Origin: Methanothermobacter thermautotrophicus
GTDB taxonomy: Archaea > Methanobacteriota > Methanobacteria > Methanobacteriales > Methanothermobacteraceae
Reading direction: 5' to 3'
Assembly (NCBI RefSeq): GCF_014889545.1
Contig: NZ_QKOF01000005.1
Span: forward strand, 248,001-312,000
DNA: 64,000 bases
Shown: one piece after another, positions 35,990-46,303 of the stretch
Numbering within the stretch: the first letter of the stretch is position 1
Layout of the letters: every line of letters begins with the position of its first letter
Translations under genes and position numbers: made by a program
The notes under the pieces: generated by a model
What the model saw: the letters and a program-made list of their open reading frames with translations, nothing else
What the model was told of the DNA's origin: nothing
Databases searched by the model: none

Positions 35990-36724
35990 TCAAAGTTTAC
36001 TGTTGCCTCTCTTCCAGACCGTGTCGAATATCCGTGCATAGTTCTCTGCTATCTCAGGGTACTGGTTCCATATCCCTATGGCTGTCTCAGGGATGGGTGC
36101 ACCATCGGGTGTGAAGCGTGAGAATATCCACATCATCTCCTGTGAATCCCTCACAAGCATCCTTACAGGGGGTATTCTCCTTACCTTAACCTCGCCGGGC
36201 ACATCAATCACCTCCGCTGCCATTATCTTAACCTCAACCCCACGGTCTGTTATCCTATCAAGGGCAGGACGGAGTGTTTTTATTTCATCCCCGAAGGTGA
36301 ACCCCATCCTCATCTTGAGTTCATTCCTTGAACGGGATACTATCTCAAGTTCCTTCTTCAGAATCTTCTCCTGGCCATGGATGAGCCATACAGGTGCCGG
36401 TACCCTGGCAACCCCCTCCTCGTAGATTTCAGTAAGGTGGGACATGGCAGCGTCAAGTTTTTTGATGATACTCTCCTTCTCCCTCCTGAACACCTCTGAT
36501 GGTGGCACCACATGATACCTCATGGGTTTACCCCTCTCAACCTCCACGAAGCCCCTTTCTGCGAGCTGCCTCAGTACCTCATAGACCCTTGATCTTGGTA
36601 TGCCAGAAACCTCCGCAACCTCCGCTGCCCTGGCAGATACCAGGGAAACCAGTGCCTTGTAGGCCGAGGCCTGATACTCTGTTAGACCCATAAACCTGAG
36701 GGCTTCCATCACATCCCTGCCCAT
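35990..36724 (-). CDS. TrmB family transcriptional regulator
   Basis: The 244-residue protein has the TrmB winged helix (FMGLTEYQASAYKALV, GIPRSRVYEVLRQLAERGFVEVERGKPMRYHVV) and a coiled linker (REKESIIKKLDAAMSHLTEIYEE). A C-terminal effector domain of about 120 residues follows. TrmB regulators in archaea bind sugars or other small ligands. It is divergent from the rubredoxin-Hcp gene, with only 88 bases between, so it probably controls that gene. ATG 36724 follows AGGTGAGG. A longer version of the family with a sugar-binding domain is not present. Confidence 0.88.
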   Translation of the reverse strand: MGRDVMEALRFMGLTEYQASAYKALVSLVSARAAEVAEVSGIPRSRVYEVLRQLAERGFVEVERGKPMRYHVVPPSEVFRREKESIIKKLDAAMSHLTEIYEEGVARVPAPVWLIHGQEKILKKELEIVSRSRNELKMRMGFTFGDEIKTLRPALDRITDRGVEVKIMAAEVIDVPGEVKVRRIPPVRMLVRDSQEMMWIFSRFTPDGAPIPETAIGIWNQYPEIAENYARIFDTVWKRGNSKL

Positions 36725-36739
36725 AAAAACGCCTCACCT

Positions 36740-36781
36740 GTTACATTTTATACTCATTTAGTGACAAAAGTTACATATACT
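36740..36781. promoter_or_regulatory. Divergent TrmB/Hcp promoter with repeated GTTACAT
   Basis: GTTACAT occurs at 36740-36746 and 36770-36776. Each copy touches a TATA-like word: GTATAAAATG on the minus strand for the regulator and ACATATACTT on the plus strand for the hcp gene, about 35 bases from its ATG. A protein bound at both could switch both genes. The 30-base spacing equals about three helical turns. Confidence 0.5.
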
Positions 36782-36812
36782 TTGCTGCCAGTTTTTAATA
36801 TGGTGATTGAAA

Positions 36813-38288
36813 ATGAAGTACCGCTGCAAGGTATGTGACTACATATATGATCCGGAGGTGGGTGACCCCCGCTCAGGTATAGAACCCGGGACACCCTTTG
36901 AGGAACTCCCGGATGACTGGCTCTGCCCTGTGTGCAACGTGGGCAAGGACCAGTTTGAACCCCTCAGGGGTGAAATAAAACACGTGAGGCCAGAGGATAT
37001 AGACATGTTCTGTTATCAGTGCTCCCAGACCGTCCGTGGAAGGGCCTGCACAATCAGGGGGGTCTGTGGAAAGGAACCAACAGTTGCCAGACTCCAGGAC
37101 AACCTTCTATTCGCAATAAAGGGGATTTCAGCCTATCTCTACCATGCCAGGGAACTCGGATACACTGATGAGGAGGTGGACGCCTTCCTAGAGAGGGGAT
37201 TCTACTCAACCCTCACAAACGTTAACTTCGATGCAGAGGAGTTCATAGACCTTGCCCTTGAAGCGGGTGAGATGAACCTCAGGACCATGAAGCTCCTGAA
37301 GAAGGCCCACATTGACACCTACGGGGAACCTGAGCCCACAGAGGTGAGGGTGGGGGCCCTTGAAGGTCCCGCCATAATAGCAACCGGCCACAGCCTCAGG
37401 GCCCTTGAAGAGCTTCTGAAGCAGACAGAGGGTACCGGTATCAACGTATACACCCATTCAGAGCTCCTGCCAGCCCACGGCTATCCAGGACTCAGGAAGT
37501 ACCCCCACCTGGCCGGTCAGCTGGGGGGTCCATGGTTCGACCAGAGGGACACCTTCTCACGCTACAGCACGGCCATACTTGGAACTTCAAACTGCGTCCT
37601 CCTTCCCCGCGACGCTTACAGGGACCGCATGTTCACCTGTGGCGTCGCAGCATTGCCAGGAGTTGAACACCTGGAGGGTTATGACTTCAGTCCAGTCATA
37701 GACAGGGCCCTTGAATTACCCCCACTCACTGAAGAGGATGCCACGACCCTTACAACAGGTTTCGGGTTATCAACCATACTCTCACTGGCAGATAATATCA
37801 AAGAACTGGTTGAGGATGGTAAGATAAGGAGATTCTTCCTTGTGGGTGGCTGTGACTCCCCCCTCCCAAAGGCAAAATATTACACTGATTTCGTGAGAAA
37901 ACTGCCAGATGACACCGTTGTCCTTACACTGGCCTGCGGGAAGTACCGGTTCAACTCCATGGAACTGGGTGACATTGATGGGATTCCGCGGCTAATAGAC
38001 CTAGGTCAGTGCAACGACGCCATAGTGGCAGTTGAACTCGTCGAGGCCCTCAGCAACCTCTTCCAGATGGACATAAATGAGCTTCCACTCAGCATAATCC
38101 TTAGCTGGATGGAGCAGAAGGCCGCAGCAATACTCTGGAGCCTCCTTTCACTGGACCTCAGGGGCATGTACATAGGTCCCATACTCCCTGGATGGGCCAA
38201 CGAGGACATAGTGAAGTTCCTGGTTGACAGATATGACCTCACACCAATAGGTGACCCCGAAGAGGATATAAGGAAGATACTGGGGTGA
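36813..38288 (+). CDS. hcp: Rubredoxin-hybrid cluster protein (Hcp) fusion
   Basis: The 491-residue protein starts with a complete rubredoxin ([10 protein letters not shown] and LCPVCNVG, four Cys for one iron) of about 52 residues. A class III-type Hcp follows. Its N-terminal [4Fe-4S] motif is [13 protein letters not shown] with a further Cys six residues on. Hybrid-cluster ligands lie in [39 protein letters not shown] and [11 protein letters not shown]. Hcp reduces nitric oxide or hydroxylamine; the fused rubredoxin would deliver electrons. ATG 36813 follows GGTGAT; TTG 36807 is also possible. Confidence 0.92.
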   Translation: MKYRCKVCDYIYDPEVGDPRSGIEPGTPFEELPDDWLCPVCNVGKDQFEPLRGEIKHVRPEDIDMFCYQCSQTVRGRACTIRGVCGKEPTVARLQDNLLFAIKGISAYLYHARELGYTDEEVDAFLERGFYSTLTNVNFDAEEFIDLALEAGEMNLRTMKLLKKAHIDTYGEPEPTEVRVGALEGPAIIATGHSLRALEELLKQTEGTGINVYTHSELLPAHGYPGLRKYPHLAGQLGGPWFDQRDTFSRYSTAILGTSNCVLLPRDAYRDRMFTCGVAALPGVEHLEGYDFSPVIDRALELPPLTEEDATTLTTGFGLSTILSLADNIKELVEDGKIRRFFLVGGCDSPLPKAKYYTDFVRKLPDDTVVLTLACGKYRFNSMELGDIDGIPRLIDLGQCNDAIVAVELVEALSNLFQMDINELPLSIILSWMEQKAAAILWSLLSLDLRGMYIGPILPGWANEDIVKFLVDRYDLTPIGDPEEDIRKILG

Positions 38289-38293
38289 TTGGG

Positions 38294-38611
38294 ATGGAAC
38301 TCAGGGGAAAGGTAATTAAGATCAGCGACCTCATTGATTACCAGGACGACTCGGTGGTCAGCAGGGAGATAATCCGCAGGGAGACCGGCACTGTGACCCT
38401 ATTTGCCTTTGACAGGGGCCAGGGCCTCAGTGAGCACATCGCCCCCTTCGATGCCATGGTACAGGTCATTGATGGTGAAGCCGAAGTCACCATAAGCGGA
38501 GAGAGGCACCGCCTGGTTGCAGGTGAGATGATAATCATGCCAGCAGGCAAACCCCATGCGGTGATGGCTGTGAAGCCCTTCAGGATGCTCCTTACCATGA
38601 TAAGGTCCTGA
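38294..38611 (+). CDS. Small cupin domain protein
   Basis: The 105-residue protein is a single cupin barrel with motif 1 in GLSEHIAPFDAMVQVIDGEAEV and motif 2 in GEMIIMPAGKPHAVMAV, giving possible His/Glu metal ligands. It starts about five bases after the hcp stop and is probably co-transcribed, so a part in the same oxidative or nitrosative stress response is plausible but unproven. No enzymatic activity can be assigned. Confidence 0.83.
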   Translation: MELRGKVIKISDLIDYQDDSVVSREIIRRETGTVTLFAFDRGQGLSEHIAPFDAMVQVIDGEAEVTISGERHRLVAGEMIIMPAGKPHAVMAVKPFRMLLTMIRS

Positions 38612-38644
38612 ACCGCCAGGAAAGGTCACAAACAATGCCTTGAG

Positions 38645-39874
38645 CTATGTTAGTAGGGCAGCCAGCAAGCCGGCTGTTACGATTGCAATGAAAAGGGTTC
38701 CCACCCTTCTCCCGAATTTTTTTGTTCCGAGGACAAGGGCTATTCCACCCTTTATCAGGGTGTTTGACACTCCGGCCAGTGTTATGGCGGCTGCAGCAGT
38801 TGATTGTGAGATGGAGCCCCCAGATGCAAGAATGGACATGCTCACAGTGATTGCATCAACATCAGCAACGCCTGAGATCACACTGGCCACAAGTACACCC
38901 CCACGGCCAAGATAGACACTGGCAGCCTTTGATATGAAGAGTATGGCAAGGAATAGTGCCCCGAATATGAGGGCCGGTTTAACAGAAAAGGGGTTTTCGA
39001 TTTTGATCTCTGAATCGATTCCTGATGATGACCTCATGAAGAGGGCTGCAAGCATAACACCCAGAAAACCCATGGTAATCATGGGAGGGGCCACATAGAC
39101 CAGAAGTGATGTGTTAATAACAGATACCTCCAGCAGTATCCTGAAGAACATCATTGAACTTGAAATGACCGCCGCGAATACTGCTGGCCCCATAAGGTCC
39201 TCTGATTCTCTCACCCTGCCTGCCATGGCAGTTACCACTGCAGTACTTGAAACCAGACCTCCTATGATCCCTGTGGCCCCAAGACCCCTTTCAGGTCCGG
39301 CTATTTTCATGGCTATGTACCCGGCATAGCTTATTGCAGATATGAAAACCACCATGAGCCAGACCTGGTAGGGATTGAAGACACCCCACGGGCCAATTGA
39401 GGTGTCAGGAAGGAGGGGGAGGATTACGAAGGCTATTATCAGGAACTTTATGGTGTCTATCATCTCCCTCTCACTTATCCTCCTCACTGCGATGTGTATG
39501 TACCTCTTCAGGGCCAGGATGGCCGTTACTATGATTGAGAGCATCACCGCCAGCCGGTAATCATATGCAACACACATGGCCCCCAGGAGAAATGTGACAA
39601 GGGCTGCCACCTCCCCGGTTATCCCTATATCACCGCCCTCCCTTGTGCTTGCGGTGTAACTTACGATTATTAGGAGGATGAGTCCAAGGAATGCCACAGG
39701 AAATGCCAGGAAAAACGTCCCTGAAAGATAGGCTGAAAGTGCCCCTACAAGTGATATGAGCATGAAGGTCCTTATACCTGCAAATTCAGTCCTCTTGATC
39801 TTCCGCTCCCTTTCAATGCCCACCAGTGCACCTATTGCAAGGGCTATCAAAAACTTAATTACCGGGAAGTCCAT
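38645..39874 (-). CDS. MgtC/SapB-like protein with DUF4010 membrane domain
   Basis: The 409-residue membrane protein has an N-terminal MgtC/SapB-like segment ([21 protein letters not shown], then [16 protein letters not shown]). A larger polytopic DUF4010 region with about eight helices follows, including [24 protein letters not shown]. MgtC-type proteins are tied to magnesium limitation and membrane ATPase control; archaeal members with DUF4010 are uncharacterised. It converges with the cupin gene and is divergent from ilvD. Confidence 0.83.
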   Translation of the reverse strand: MDFPVIKFLIALAIGALVGIERERKIKRTEFAGIRTFMLISLVGALSAYLSGTFFLAFPVAFLGLILLIIVSYTASTREGGDIGITGEVAALVTFLLGAMCVAYDYRLAVMLSIIVTAILALKRYIHIAVRRISEREMIDTIKFLIIAFVILPLLPDTSIGPWGVFNPYQVWLMVVFISAISYAGYIAMKIAGPERGLGATGIIGGLVSSTAVVTAMAGRVRESEDLMGPAVFAAVISSSMMFFRILLEVSVINTSLLVYVAPPMITMGFLGVMLAALFMRSSSGIDSEIKIENPFSVKPALIFGALFLAILFISKAASVYLGRGGVLVASVISGVADVDAITVSMSILASGGSISQSTAAAAITLAGVSNTLIKGGIALVLGTKKFGRRVGTLFIAIVTAGLLAALLT

Positions 39875-39958
39875 GTTATAATATATGGCAGTAAGTTTAA
39901 TATTAATTATCCCCTAATATTTAATAATAATCGGGTTGATGATAATAATGGTGATTCC

Positions 39959-41608
39959 ATGAAGAGCGATACAGTAAAGAGGGGAATACAGAGGGCACCC
40001 CACAGATCCCTCCTGAGGGCCTGCGGCCTCACAGATGATGACTTCGAGAAACCATTCATAGGTATAGCCAACAGTTACACTGACATAGTCCCCGGGCACA
40101 TCCACCTCAGGGAACTTGCAGAGGCTGTTAAGGAGGGTGTGAATGCTGCAGGAGGCGTTGCATTTGAATTTAACACCATGGCAATATGTGATGGAATAGC
40201 CATGAACCACGATGGGATGAAGTACTCCCTGGCATCAAGGGAGATAGTTGCAGACACGGTGGAGAGCATGGCCATGGCCCATGCCCTTGACGGTCTGGTA
40301 CTGCTTCCCACCTGCGACAAGATAGTCCCGGGGATGCTGATGGCAGCGGCCAGACTTGACATACCGGCCATAGCAGTGACAGGTGGGCCCATGCTCCCTG
40401 GAGAATTTAAAGGGAAAAAGGTGGACCTCATAAACGTGTATGAGGGTGTTGGAGCAGTCAGCGCAGGTGAGATGTCAGAGGATGAACTGGAGGAACTCGA
40501 AAGATGCGCATGTCCAGGGCCAGGATCCTGCGCAGGCCTATTCACAGCCAACACCATGGCATGCCTCACAGAGGCCCTGGGCATGAGCCTCCCTGGCTGT
40601 GCAACGGCCCACGCTGTAAGTGCACGTAAGAGGCAGATTGCAAGGCTCTCTGGTAAGAGGATAGTTGAAATGGTGAGGGAGAATCTGAAGCCGACCATGA
40701 TAATGAGCCAGGAAGCCTTTGAGAATGCTATTATGGTCGACCTCGCCCTGGGGGGTTCAACAAATACCACACTCCACATCCCTGCCATCGCTGCAGAGAT
40801 TGATGGTCTCAACGTCAACCTGGACCTCTTTGATGAACTGAGCAGGATGATACCCCACATAGCATCAATCTCACCGGCAGGTGAACACATGATGCTGGAC
40901 CTTGACCGTGCAGGAGGGATACCCGCCGTCCTAAAGACCCTGGAGGACCATATAAATGGGGAATGCCTAACATGCACCAGCAGAACAGTGCAGGAGAACA
41001 TTGAAGGGGTGGAGGTAAGGGACAGGAACGTCATAAGGTCCCCTGAAAAGCCAGTCCACAGTGAGGGGGGCCTTGCAATACTCAGGGGGAATCTGGCGCC
41101 CCGGGGATCGGTTGTGAAACAGGGAGCCGTTGCAGAGGACATGATGGTGCATGAAGGTCCTGCGAAGGTCTTTAACAGCGAAGATGAATGTGTGGAGGCC
41201 ATATTCGGTGGCAGGATAGAGGAGGGTGATGTTGTCGTCATACGCTATGAGGGACCCAAGGGGGGCCCCGGCATGAGGGAGATGCTCAACCCGACATCTG
41301 CAATTGCAGGCATGGGCCTTGAAAGGGTTGCCCTTATAACCGATGGAAGGTTCTCAGGTGGTACAAGGGGACCCTGTGTTGGTCATGTATCGCCTGAAGC
41401 CATGGAGGATGGCCCCATCGCCGCGGTGAAGGACGGGGACATCATCAGAATAGATATACCCTCCCGAAAGGTTGAAGTTGACCTTACTCCCCATGAAATT
41501 GAGGAGAGACTTCAGGGCGCAGTTAAACCCCTCCGCAGTGTGAAGGGGTGGCTTGCACGTTACCGTAAACTTGCAGGGTCAGCAGACACGGGTGCAATAC
41601 TCAGATAG
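39959..41608 (+). CDS. ilvD: Dihydroxy-acid dehydratase
   Basis: The 549-residue enzyme matches IlvD throughout, with Fe-S cysteines in [15 protein letters not shown] and [24 protein letters not shown] and the C-terminal [19 protein letters not shown]. It dehydrates dihydroxyisovalerate and dihydroxy-methylvalerate to the 2-oxoacids of valine and isoleucine. GGTGAT precedes the ATG by three bases. It stands some 5 kb from ilvBNC, so the pathway is split across separate transcripts. The signal peptidase gene follows closely. Confidence 0.96.
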   Translation: MKSDTVKRGIQRAPHRSLLRACGLTDDDFEKPFIGIANSYTDIVPGHIHLRELAEAVKEGVNAAGGVAFEFNTMAICDGIAMNHDGMKYSLASREIVADTVESMAMAHALDGLVLLPTCDKIVPGMLMAAARLDIPAIAVTGGPMLPGEFKGKKVDLINVYEGVGAVSAGEMSEDELEELERCACPGPGSCAGLFTANTMACLTEALGMSLPGCATAHAVSARKRQIARLSGKRIVEMVRENLKPTMIMSQEAFENAIMVDLALGGSTNTTLHIPAIAAEIDGLNVNLDLFDELSRMIPHIASISPAGEHMMLDLDRAGGIPAVLKTLEDHINGECLTCTSRTVQENIEGVEVRDRNVIRSPEKPVHSEGGLAILRGNLAPRGSVVKQGAVAEDMMVHEGPAKVFNSEDECVEAIFGGRIEEGDVVVIRYEGPKGGPGMREMLNPTSAIAGMGLERVALITDGRFSGGTRGPCVGHVSPEAMEDGPIAAVKDGDIIRIDIPSRKVEVDLTPHEIEERLQGAVKPLRSVKGWLARYRKLAGSADTGAILR

Positions 41609-41616
41609 GTGTTCAT

Positions 41617-42051
41617 ATGAAGGACAGGCGCGAAGTAATTGAGGCAGGCGCATACATCCTCCTGCTTGTGCTGGCAGTGGTTGCCTCCCAGCACATGAAC
41701 GTTGTTGTATCCGGGAGCATGGAACCCGTCTTCTACCGTGGAGACATAGTCATAATCGAGAAGACCAGCTTCCTGGGGATACAGGAGCTGAACCCTGAAA
41801 GCATCAGGAAGGGCGATATAATCATCTATGACGCCACCTGGTTCCCTGAACCAGTGATACACCGGGTTATAGGTGTTGAGACTGATAGAAACGGGAACAG
41901 ATATTACATCACAAAGGGTGATAACAACCCTTCACCGGACCCGGCCCCTGTCTATCCATCACAGGTTGAGGCGAGGGTGCTGACGGTGGGGTCACAGCCA
42001 CTCATGATACCCAGGGTTGGATACATAACACTATGGCTTAAGGGACTCTGA
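41617..42051 (+). CDS. Signal peptidase I, archaeal/ER type
   Basis: The 144-residue protein has one N-terminal membrane helix, then the catalytic [13 protein letters not shown] motif (Ser34). A His in VIHRVIGVE replaces the bacterial Lys, and the Asp-containing [10 protein letters not shown] box follows. It cleaves signal peptides of secreted proteins, which in this window would include the beta-propeller, the DUF11 remnant and the Cys-rich proteins. The start follows the ilvD stop by eight bases with AGGTG overlapping, so the genes are co-translated. Confidence 0.93.
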   Translation: MKDRREVIEAGAYILLLVLAVVASQHMNVVVSGSMEPVFYRGDIVIIEKTSFLGIQELNPESIRKGDIIIYDATWFPEPVIHRVIGVETDRNGNRYYITKGDNNPSPDPAPVYPSQVEARVLTVGSQPLMIPRVGYITLWLKGL

Positions 42052-42068
42052 AGAAGGCAGGTGAAGAG

Positions 42069-43751
42069 ATGTTCAGGTACATTGAAAAAGAGGCTAGAGA
42101 TTCTATAACAGCGGCGCTTGAAAAGCTCGGGGTACCGGTACCCCATGAGATAAAGCTTGAGGAACCACCAAACCCCCAGCTCGGGGACCTTGCATCCACG
42201 GTATCCTTCGAACTTGCAGGTGAACTGAAAAGGGCCCCCATTGAAATAACGGCTGATATAATGTCTGTGATAGAAACTCCTGACATATTTGAGGCCATTG
42301 AATCCAAGGGGCCATACATAAACTTTTTCGTCGATTACAGTAAATTCTCCAGAAGACTCCTGGAGTCCATCAGGGATGACTACGGTTCACACCCCCCCAG
42401 GGGGGAGAAGGTGATCCTCGAGCACACCTCAGCCAACCCCAACGGCCCCCTTCACATAGGCCACATAAGGAACGCCATCATAGGTGATTCCCTTGCAAGG
42501 ATACTGAGGATGGCTGGCTACGACGTCGAAACCCAGTACTACGTGAATGACATGGGGAGACAGATCGCCATGATAGTATGGGGCCTCCTGAACCTTGATG
42601 GAGACCTTGAGGACTACCCGGGGGATAAGATGGACCACAGGGTTGGTAAACTATACTTCGAGGTTAATCAGAGGCTCCAGGAAAATCCAGGGATCAGGGA
42701 TGAGGTGGATGAATTAATAAGGAAGTACGAGGCCGGTGAGAATGAGGAGATTTTCAGGAGGGTCGTTGAGTACTGCCTCAGCGGGATGAAGGAAACAATG
42801 AAGAGGCTCCACGTTCACCACGACCGCTTCGTATGGGAGGGCCAGTTCGTAAGGGATGGTACCGTTGAGAGGGTGATAGAAGCCCTCAGGGAAACAGGTT
42901 ACGCCCAGGAGAACGAAGTCCTCTACCTGGACCTTGAGGAGTTCGGCCTTGAGAAGGAACTGGTCCTCACAAGGTCAGATGGAACCTCCCTCTACTCGAC
43001 CAGGGACATAGCATACCACCTGCAGAAGTCAGAGGATGGGGATGTTATCATCGATGTCCTTGGATCTGACCATAAGCTTGCAGCCGAGCAGGTGGGGATC
43101 GCAGTGGAACTACTGGGTGGTAAACGGCCCGAGGTCATATTCTATGAGTTCATAACACTCCCTGAGGGTTCAATGTCCACCAGGAGGGGTGTTTTCATAT
43201 CCGTGGATGAGCTAATGGATGAAGCCCACGGCAGGGCCCTTGATGAAGTTAAAAAGCGTAGGGATCTTCCTGAAGATGTTGCAGATGATATCGCAGAGTC
43301 CATAGGCAACGGTGCCATAAGGTACTACATAGCGAGGCTCTCACCGGAGAAGCACATTGTATTCCGGTGGGATGATGCCCTCAGCTTTGAACGTGGCTGC
43401 GCATCCATCCAGTACGCCCATGCGAGGGCATGTAAACTCCTTGAGAAGGCTTCATTCACGGGTGAAGAGAGTATTGAAGATGGATGGAAGCCTGATGGTG
43501 ATGAGAGGGAACTTATCCGTCTCCTTGCACGCTTCCCGGTGGTGGTTGAGGAATCTGCCCTTGCAAGGAGGGTTCACCCTGTGGCGCAGTACGCCCAGGA
43601 TCTTGCAAATACATTCAACAGCTTCTACAGGTCCACTCCTGTTATAGGGTCTGATTTTGAGGGTGCGCGCCTCAGACTTGTTGATTCTGTTAGAAAAACC
43701 ATAAGGAACGCACTCGACCTCCTGGGGATACACGCCCCCGAGACCATGTGA
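42069..43751 (+). CDS. argS: Arginyl-tRNA synthetase
   Basis: The 560-residue class I synthetase has an N-terminal Arg-N domain, then the HIGH equivalent in [35 protein letters not shown] contains the KMSKS-equivalent region, and a C-terminal DALR anticodon-binding domain ([15 protein letters not shown]) follows. It charges tRNA-Arg. It lies 17 bases downstream of the signal peptidase gene in the ilvD string. A T-rich tail follows at about 43825. Confidence 0.96.
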   Translation: MFRYIEKEARDSITAALEKLGVPVPHEIKLEEPPNPQLGDLASTVSFELAGELKRAPIEITADIMSVIETPDIFEAIESKGPYINFFVDYSKFSRRLLESIRDDYGSHPPRGEKVILEHTSANPNGPLHIGHIRNAIIGDSLARILRMAGYDVETQYYVNDMGRQIAMIVWGLLNLDGDLEDYPGDKMDHRVGKLYFEVNQRLQENPGIRDEVDELIRKYEAGENEEIFRRVVEYCLSGMKETMKRLHVHHDRFVWEGQFVRDGTVERVIEALRETGYAQENEVLYLDLEEFGLEKELVLTRSDGTSLYSTRDIAYHLQKSEDGDVIIDVLGSDHKLAAEQVGIAVELLGGKRPEVIFYEFITLPEGSMSTRRGVFISVDELMDEAHGRALDEVKKRRDLPEDVADDIAESIGNGAIRYYIARLSPEKHIVFRWDDALSFERGCASIQYAHARACKLLEKASFTGEESIEDGWKPDGDERELIRLLARFPVVVEESALARRVHPVAQYAQDLANTFNSFYRSTPVIGSDFEGARLRLVDSVRKTIRNALDLLGIHAPETM

Positions 43752-43934
43752 GATCGTCGGACAATTTCACCACAATTAAAATTTTCAATAATCATTACGG
43801 ATCTTTAACTTAAAATTAAATTTTTTTGAATAAAACTGATTCTCAGTATTTCATAACCATGGAAAATCTGAGTAACCTGATCCCGATGAGTTTTAATGAG
43901 TTTGCATCAAGCCCATAAACCCGTGGACTGGAAC
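43752..43934. terminator. A/T-rich gap between convergent argS and argF
   Basis: No gene is visible here. A T-run at about 43825-43833 on the plus strand follows argS and is the likely archaeal oligo-T termination site. Confidence 0.4.
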
Positions 43935-44840
43935 TCAGACATCCCCCATTAGCCAGTGCATTATGGCCTTCTGGGCATGTAGCCTGTTTTCTGCCTGATC
44001 CCAGACAACCGAATGAGGACCATCAATAACCTCAGAGGTTGTTTCCTGGCCCCTCACAGCAGGCAGGCAGTGCATGAATATTGCGTCGGGGGCTGCGAGT
44101 TCCATGAACTCCAGATTCACCTGGTATGGTCTGAAGGCCTCTAAACGGTCCTCTGTCTCATCCTCGTATCCCATACTCACCCAGACATCAGTGTAGACCA
44201 CATCAGCCCCAGTGACAGCCTCGACAGGGTCATGAATTATCCTTATCCGTGCCCCTGTCTCATCTGCTATTTTCCCTGCCATCTCCCTGATGCTGGGGTC
44301 AGGTTCATATCCAGGGGGGCAGGCCACGTCCATGTCCATCCCCAGGGTTGCTGTTATTAGTAGCAGGGAGTTGCAGACATTGTTACCATCACCCACGAAA
44401 ACCAGTCTTCCATCAAATCCTCCAAGCTTCTCCCTGACAGTCTGCATATCGGCCAGGGCCTGGCATGGATGTTCAAGGTCCGTCAGACCATTGATAACAG
44501 GGACAGATGCCTCGCTTGCAAGTTCAACCACGTCGGAGTGGCTTATGGCCCTTATCATTATCCCGTCAACGTATCTGCTGAGGGTCCTTGCTGTATCAGC
44601 TATGGGTTCACCCCTTCCCAGCTGAAGGTCCGATGCGGATAGATAGAGGGGCTGAGCCCCCATCTGAGATGCCCCTACCTCAAAGGATACCCTGGTCCTT
44701 GTTGATGACTTCTCAAATATCATGGCAAGTGTTTTGCCCCTCAGGATCTTCTCTTTGACCCTTCCCTCCTTGTAGTCAGAAGCGAGGTCAAGGAGGTCCG
44801 CCACGTTATCCATGTCACATACAGATAGTAGGTGCTTCAT
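43935..44840 (-). CDS. argF: Ornithine carbamoyltransferase
   Basis: The 301-residue enzyme has the carbamoyl phosphate motif SSTRTRVSFEVG, the ornithine-site VINGLTDLEHPCQALADMQTV and the MHCLPAVRGQE loop. It makes citrulline in arginine biosynthesis. It follows purD on the same strand by 12 bases, so the two genes probably form one transcript although the pathways differ; both use carbamoyl or amide nitrogen. Confidence 0.96.
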   Translation of the reverse strand: MKHLLSVCDMDNVADLLDLASDYKEGRVKEKILRGKTLAMIFEKSSTRTRVSFEVGASQMGAQPLYLSASDLQLGRGEPIADTARTLSRYVDGIMIRAISHSDVVELASEASVPVINGLTDLEHPCQALADMQTVREKLGGFDGRLVFVGDGNNVCNSLLLITATLGMDMDVACPPGYEPDPSIREMAGKIADETGARIRIIHDPVEAVTGADVVYTDVWVSMGYEDETEDRLEAFRPYQVNLEFMELAAPDAIFMHCLPAVRGQETTSEVIDGPHSVVWDQAENRLHAQKAIMHWLMGDV

Positions 44841-44852
44841 CTGCCCAGCTCC

Positions 44853-46166
44853 TCAGGACCTCAGGTCCTCCATGTGTTTAACCCTCTTCTCAACGAGTTC
44901 CCTGGTGCCTATGTCCCTCCTGTGGTAAAGCCTTCCCTTAACATGGGCTGTTGCCTCCTCGCAGAGCTCCTCTGCAGAGTATATGTCCTCTGCAAGGGCA
45001 ACAAGTGCAAGGGCCCGGGATGATGATGTGTATATACGATCATCCTCCTGGTTTACAGCTGCATAGTATGTTATGACACCCAGGTCCTCTATACTCCTCT
45101 CGTCAACCCTTATCTCGGCGCCTGCCACACCTGACTCAGGGTAGCCCTCAGGTACCAGATACTTGCAGACCGTTGCAAGGTCCCTGAAACGTGCTGATCT
45201 GAGGTTTCCGTCCACTATACCCTCACATATTTCAAGCATGCTTGATTCAAGTAACGGGAGCACGTTCATTGCCTCAGGGTCCCCGAATCGTGCATTGTAC
45301 TCTATTAGCTTCGGACCATCTGCAGAGAGCATGAACTGGCCATAGAGTATGCCCCTGTATGGCCCTTTCTCCTTCCTTATGGCGTCCACGGTCCTCTGCA
45401 TTATATCCACAGCGTCTTCATAGTCCTTCTGTGTTAAGAATGGGAGAAGGCCATCTGAGTCAGAATATGATCCCATCCCTCCTGTTATGGGGCCCTGATC
45501 GCCCTCATAGGCGTGGGGGTGGTCCTGGACTGCTGGCATTGGCACTATGTGTTCACCGTCGGAGAAGGCCTGTACCGTGAATTCCTCTCCAACAACCCTC
45601 TCCTCTATCACGACGCTGGAATGACCACCTATCCTTTTCTCAATGACCTCTGTTGCATATTTAAGGGCCTCCATGTTGTCCCTCAGGTGTTCCCCGACTA
45701 TCTTGACTCCCTTTCCTCCTGTGAGGCCCACTGGCTTTACAACCGCCTCCCCCTCAAAGCTCTCCATGAATTCACGTAGCTCCTCAGGGTCACTGAAGAC
45801 CCGGTATGTTATTGATCCCGGTATCCTGTAATCCTCAAAGAGTTTGCGCATGAATGATTTATCTGTTTCGATGCGGGCTGCGTCCCTGGTTGGCCCGACC
45901 GATGGGATGCCTGCCTCCTCGAGGGCGTCAACCAGCCCGGCCTCAAGGGGGGCCTCCGGCCCTATGAATGCCATGTCAACTCCCTTCTCTGATGCGAAAC
46001 TGACCACCCCTTCGGTGTCAACTTCAGGAGCAACAGTGAATTCCCTGGCGAGCCTTGATATACCCGGGTTTCTGTTACCCATCACAGAGTATATGGTTGC
46101 TTCATCTGCAAGTGCACTGCAGATGGCATGTTCCCTTGCTCCTGTTCCCACGACAAGTATTTTCAT
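44853..46166 (-). CDS. purD: Phosphoribosylamine-glycine ligase
   Basis: The 437-residue ATP-grasp enzyme begins [15 protein letters not shown]. It has the [13 protein letters not shown] loop, [17 protein letters not shown] and the metal-binding [18 protein letters not shown]. It makes glycinamide ribonucleotide in purine synthesis. ATG 46166 is set by homology; the upstream 21 residues of open frame run through the divergent promoter region. A TATA box lies at 46210-46222. Confidence 0.95.
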   Translation of the reverse strand: MKILVVGTGAREHAICSALADEATIYSVMGNRNPGISRLAREFTVAPEVDTEGVVSFASEKGVDMAFIGPEAPLEAGLVDALEEAGIPSVGPTRDAARIETDKSFMRKLFEDYRIPGSITYRVFSDPEELREFMESFEGEAVVKPVGLTGGKGVKIVGEHLRDNMEALKYATEVIEKRIGGHSSVVIEERVVGEEFTVQAFSDGEHIVPMPAVQDHPHAYEGDQGPITGGMGSYSDSDGLLPFLTQKDYEDAVDIMQRTVDAIRKEKGPYRGILYGQFMLSADGPKLIEYNARFGDPEAMNVLPLLESSMLEICEGIVDGNLRSARFRDLATVCKYLVPEGYPESGVAGAEIRVDERSIEDLGVITYYAAVNQEDDRIYTSSSRALALVALAEDIYSAEELCEEATAHVKGRLYHRRDIGTRELVEKRVKHMEDLRS

Positions 46167-46209
46167 CGGATAATCCTCCTGGAAATTGATAATGTTAAAT
46201 CTCCCTATT

Positions 46210-46249
46210 ATTTTATATAATCTTAGCACTTATTTGAAAGTATATACTC
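46210..46249. promoter_or_regulatory. Divergent purD and ilvB promoters
   Basis: The minus strand carries GATTATATAAAAT at 46210-46222 for purD, and the plus strand carries AAAGTATATACTC at 46237-46249 for ilvB. Each lies 45-65 bases from its start codon. The two TATA boxes are only 15 bases apart, so their initiation complexes cannot easily occupy the DNA together. Confidence 0.55.
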
Positions 46250-46303
46250 TTATAGGAAATATGTCATTAATAATAATGACAGATTCCGTTCAAGGTGTTT
46301 CCA

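Noticed and set aside
40075-41241. 388-residue minus-strand ORF
   Set aside because: Lies entirely within ilvD on the opposite strand; low-complexity Ser/Pro/Ala composition typical of a shadow frame.
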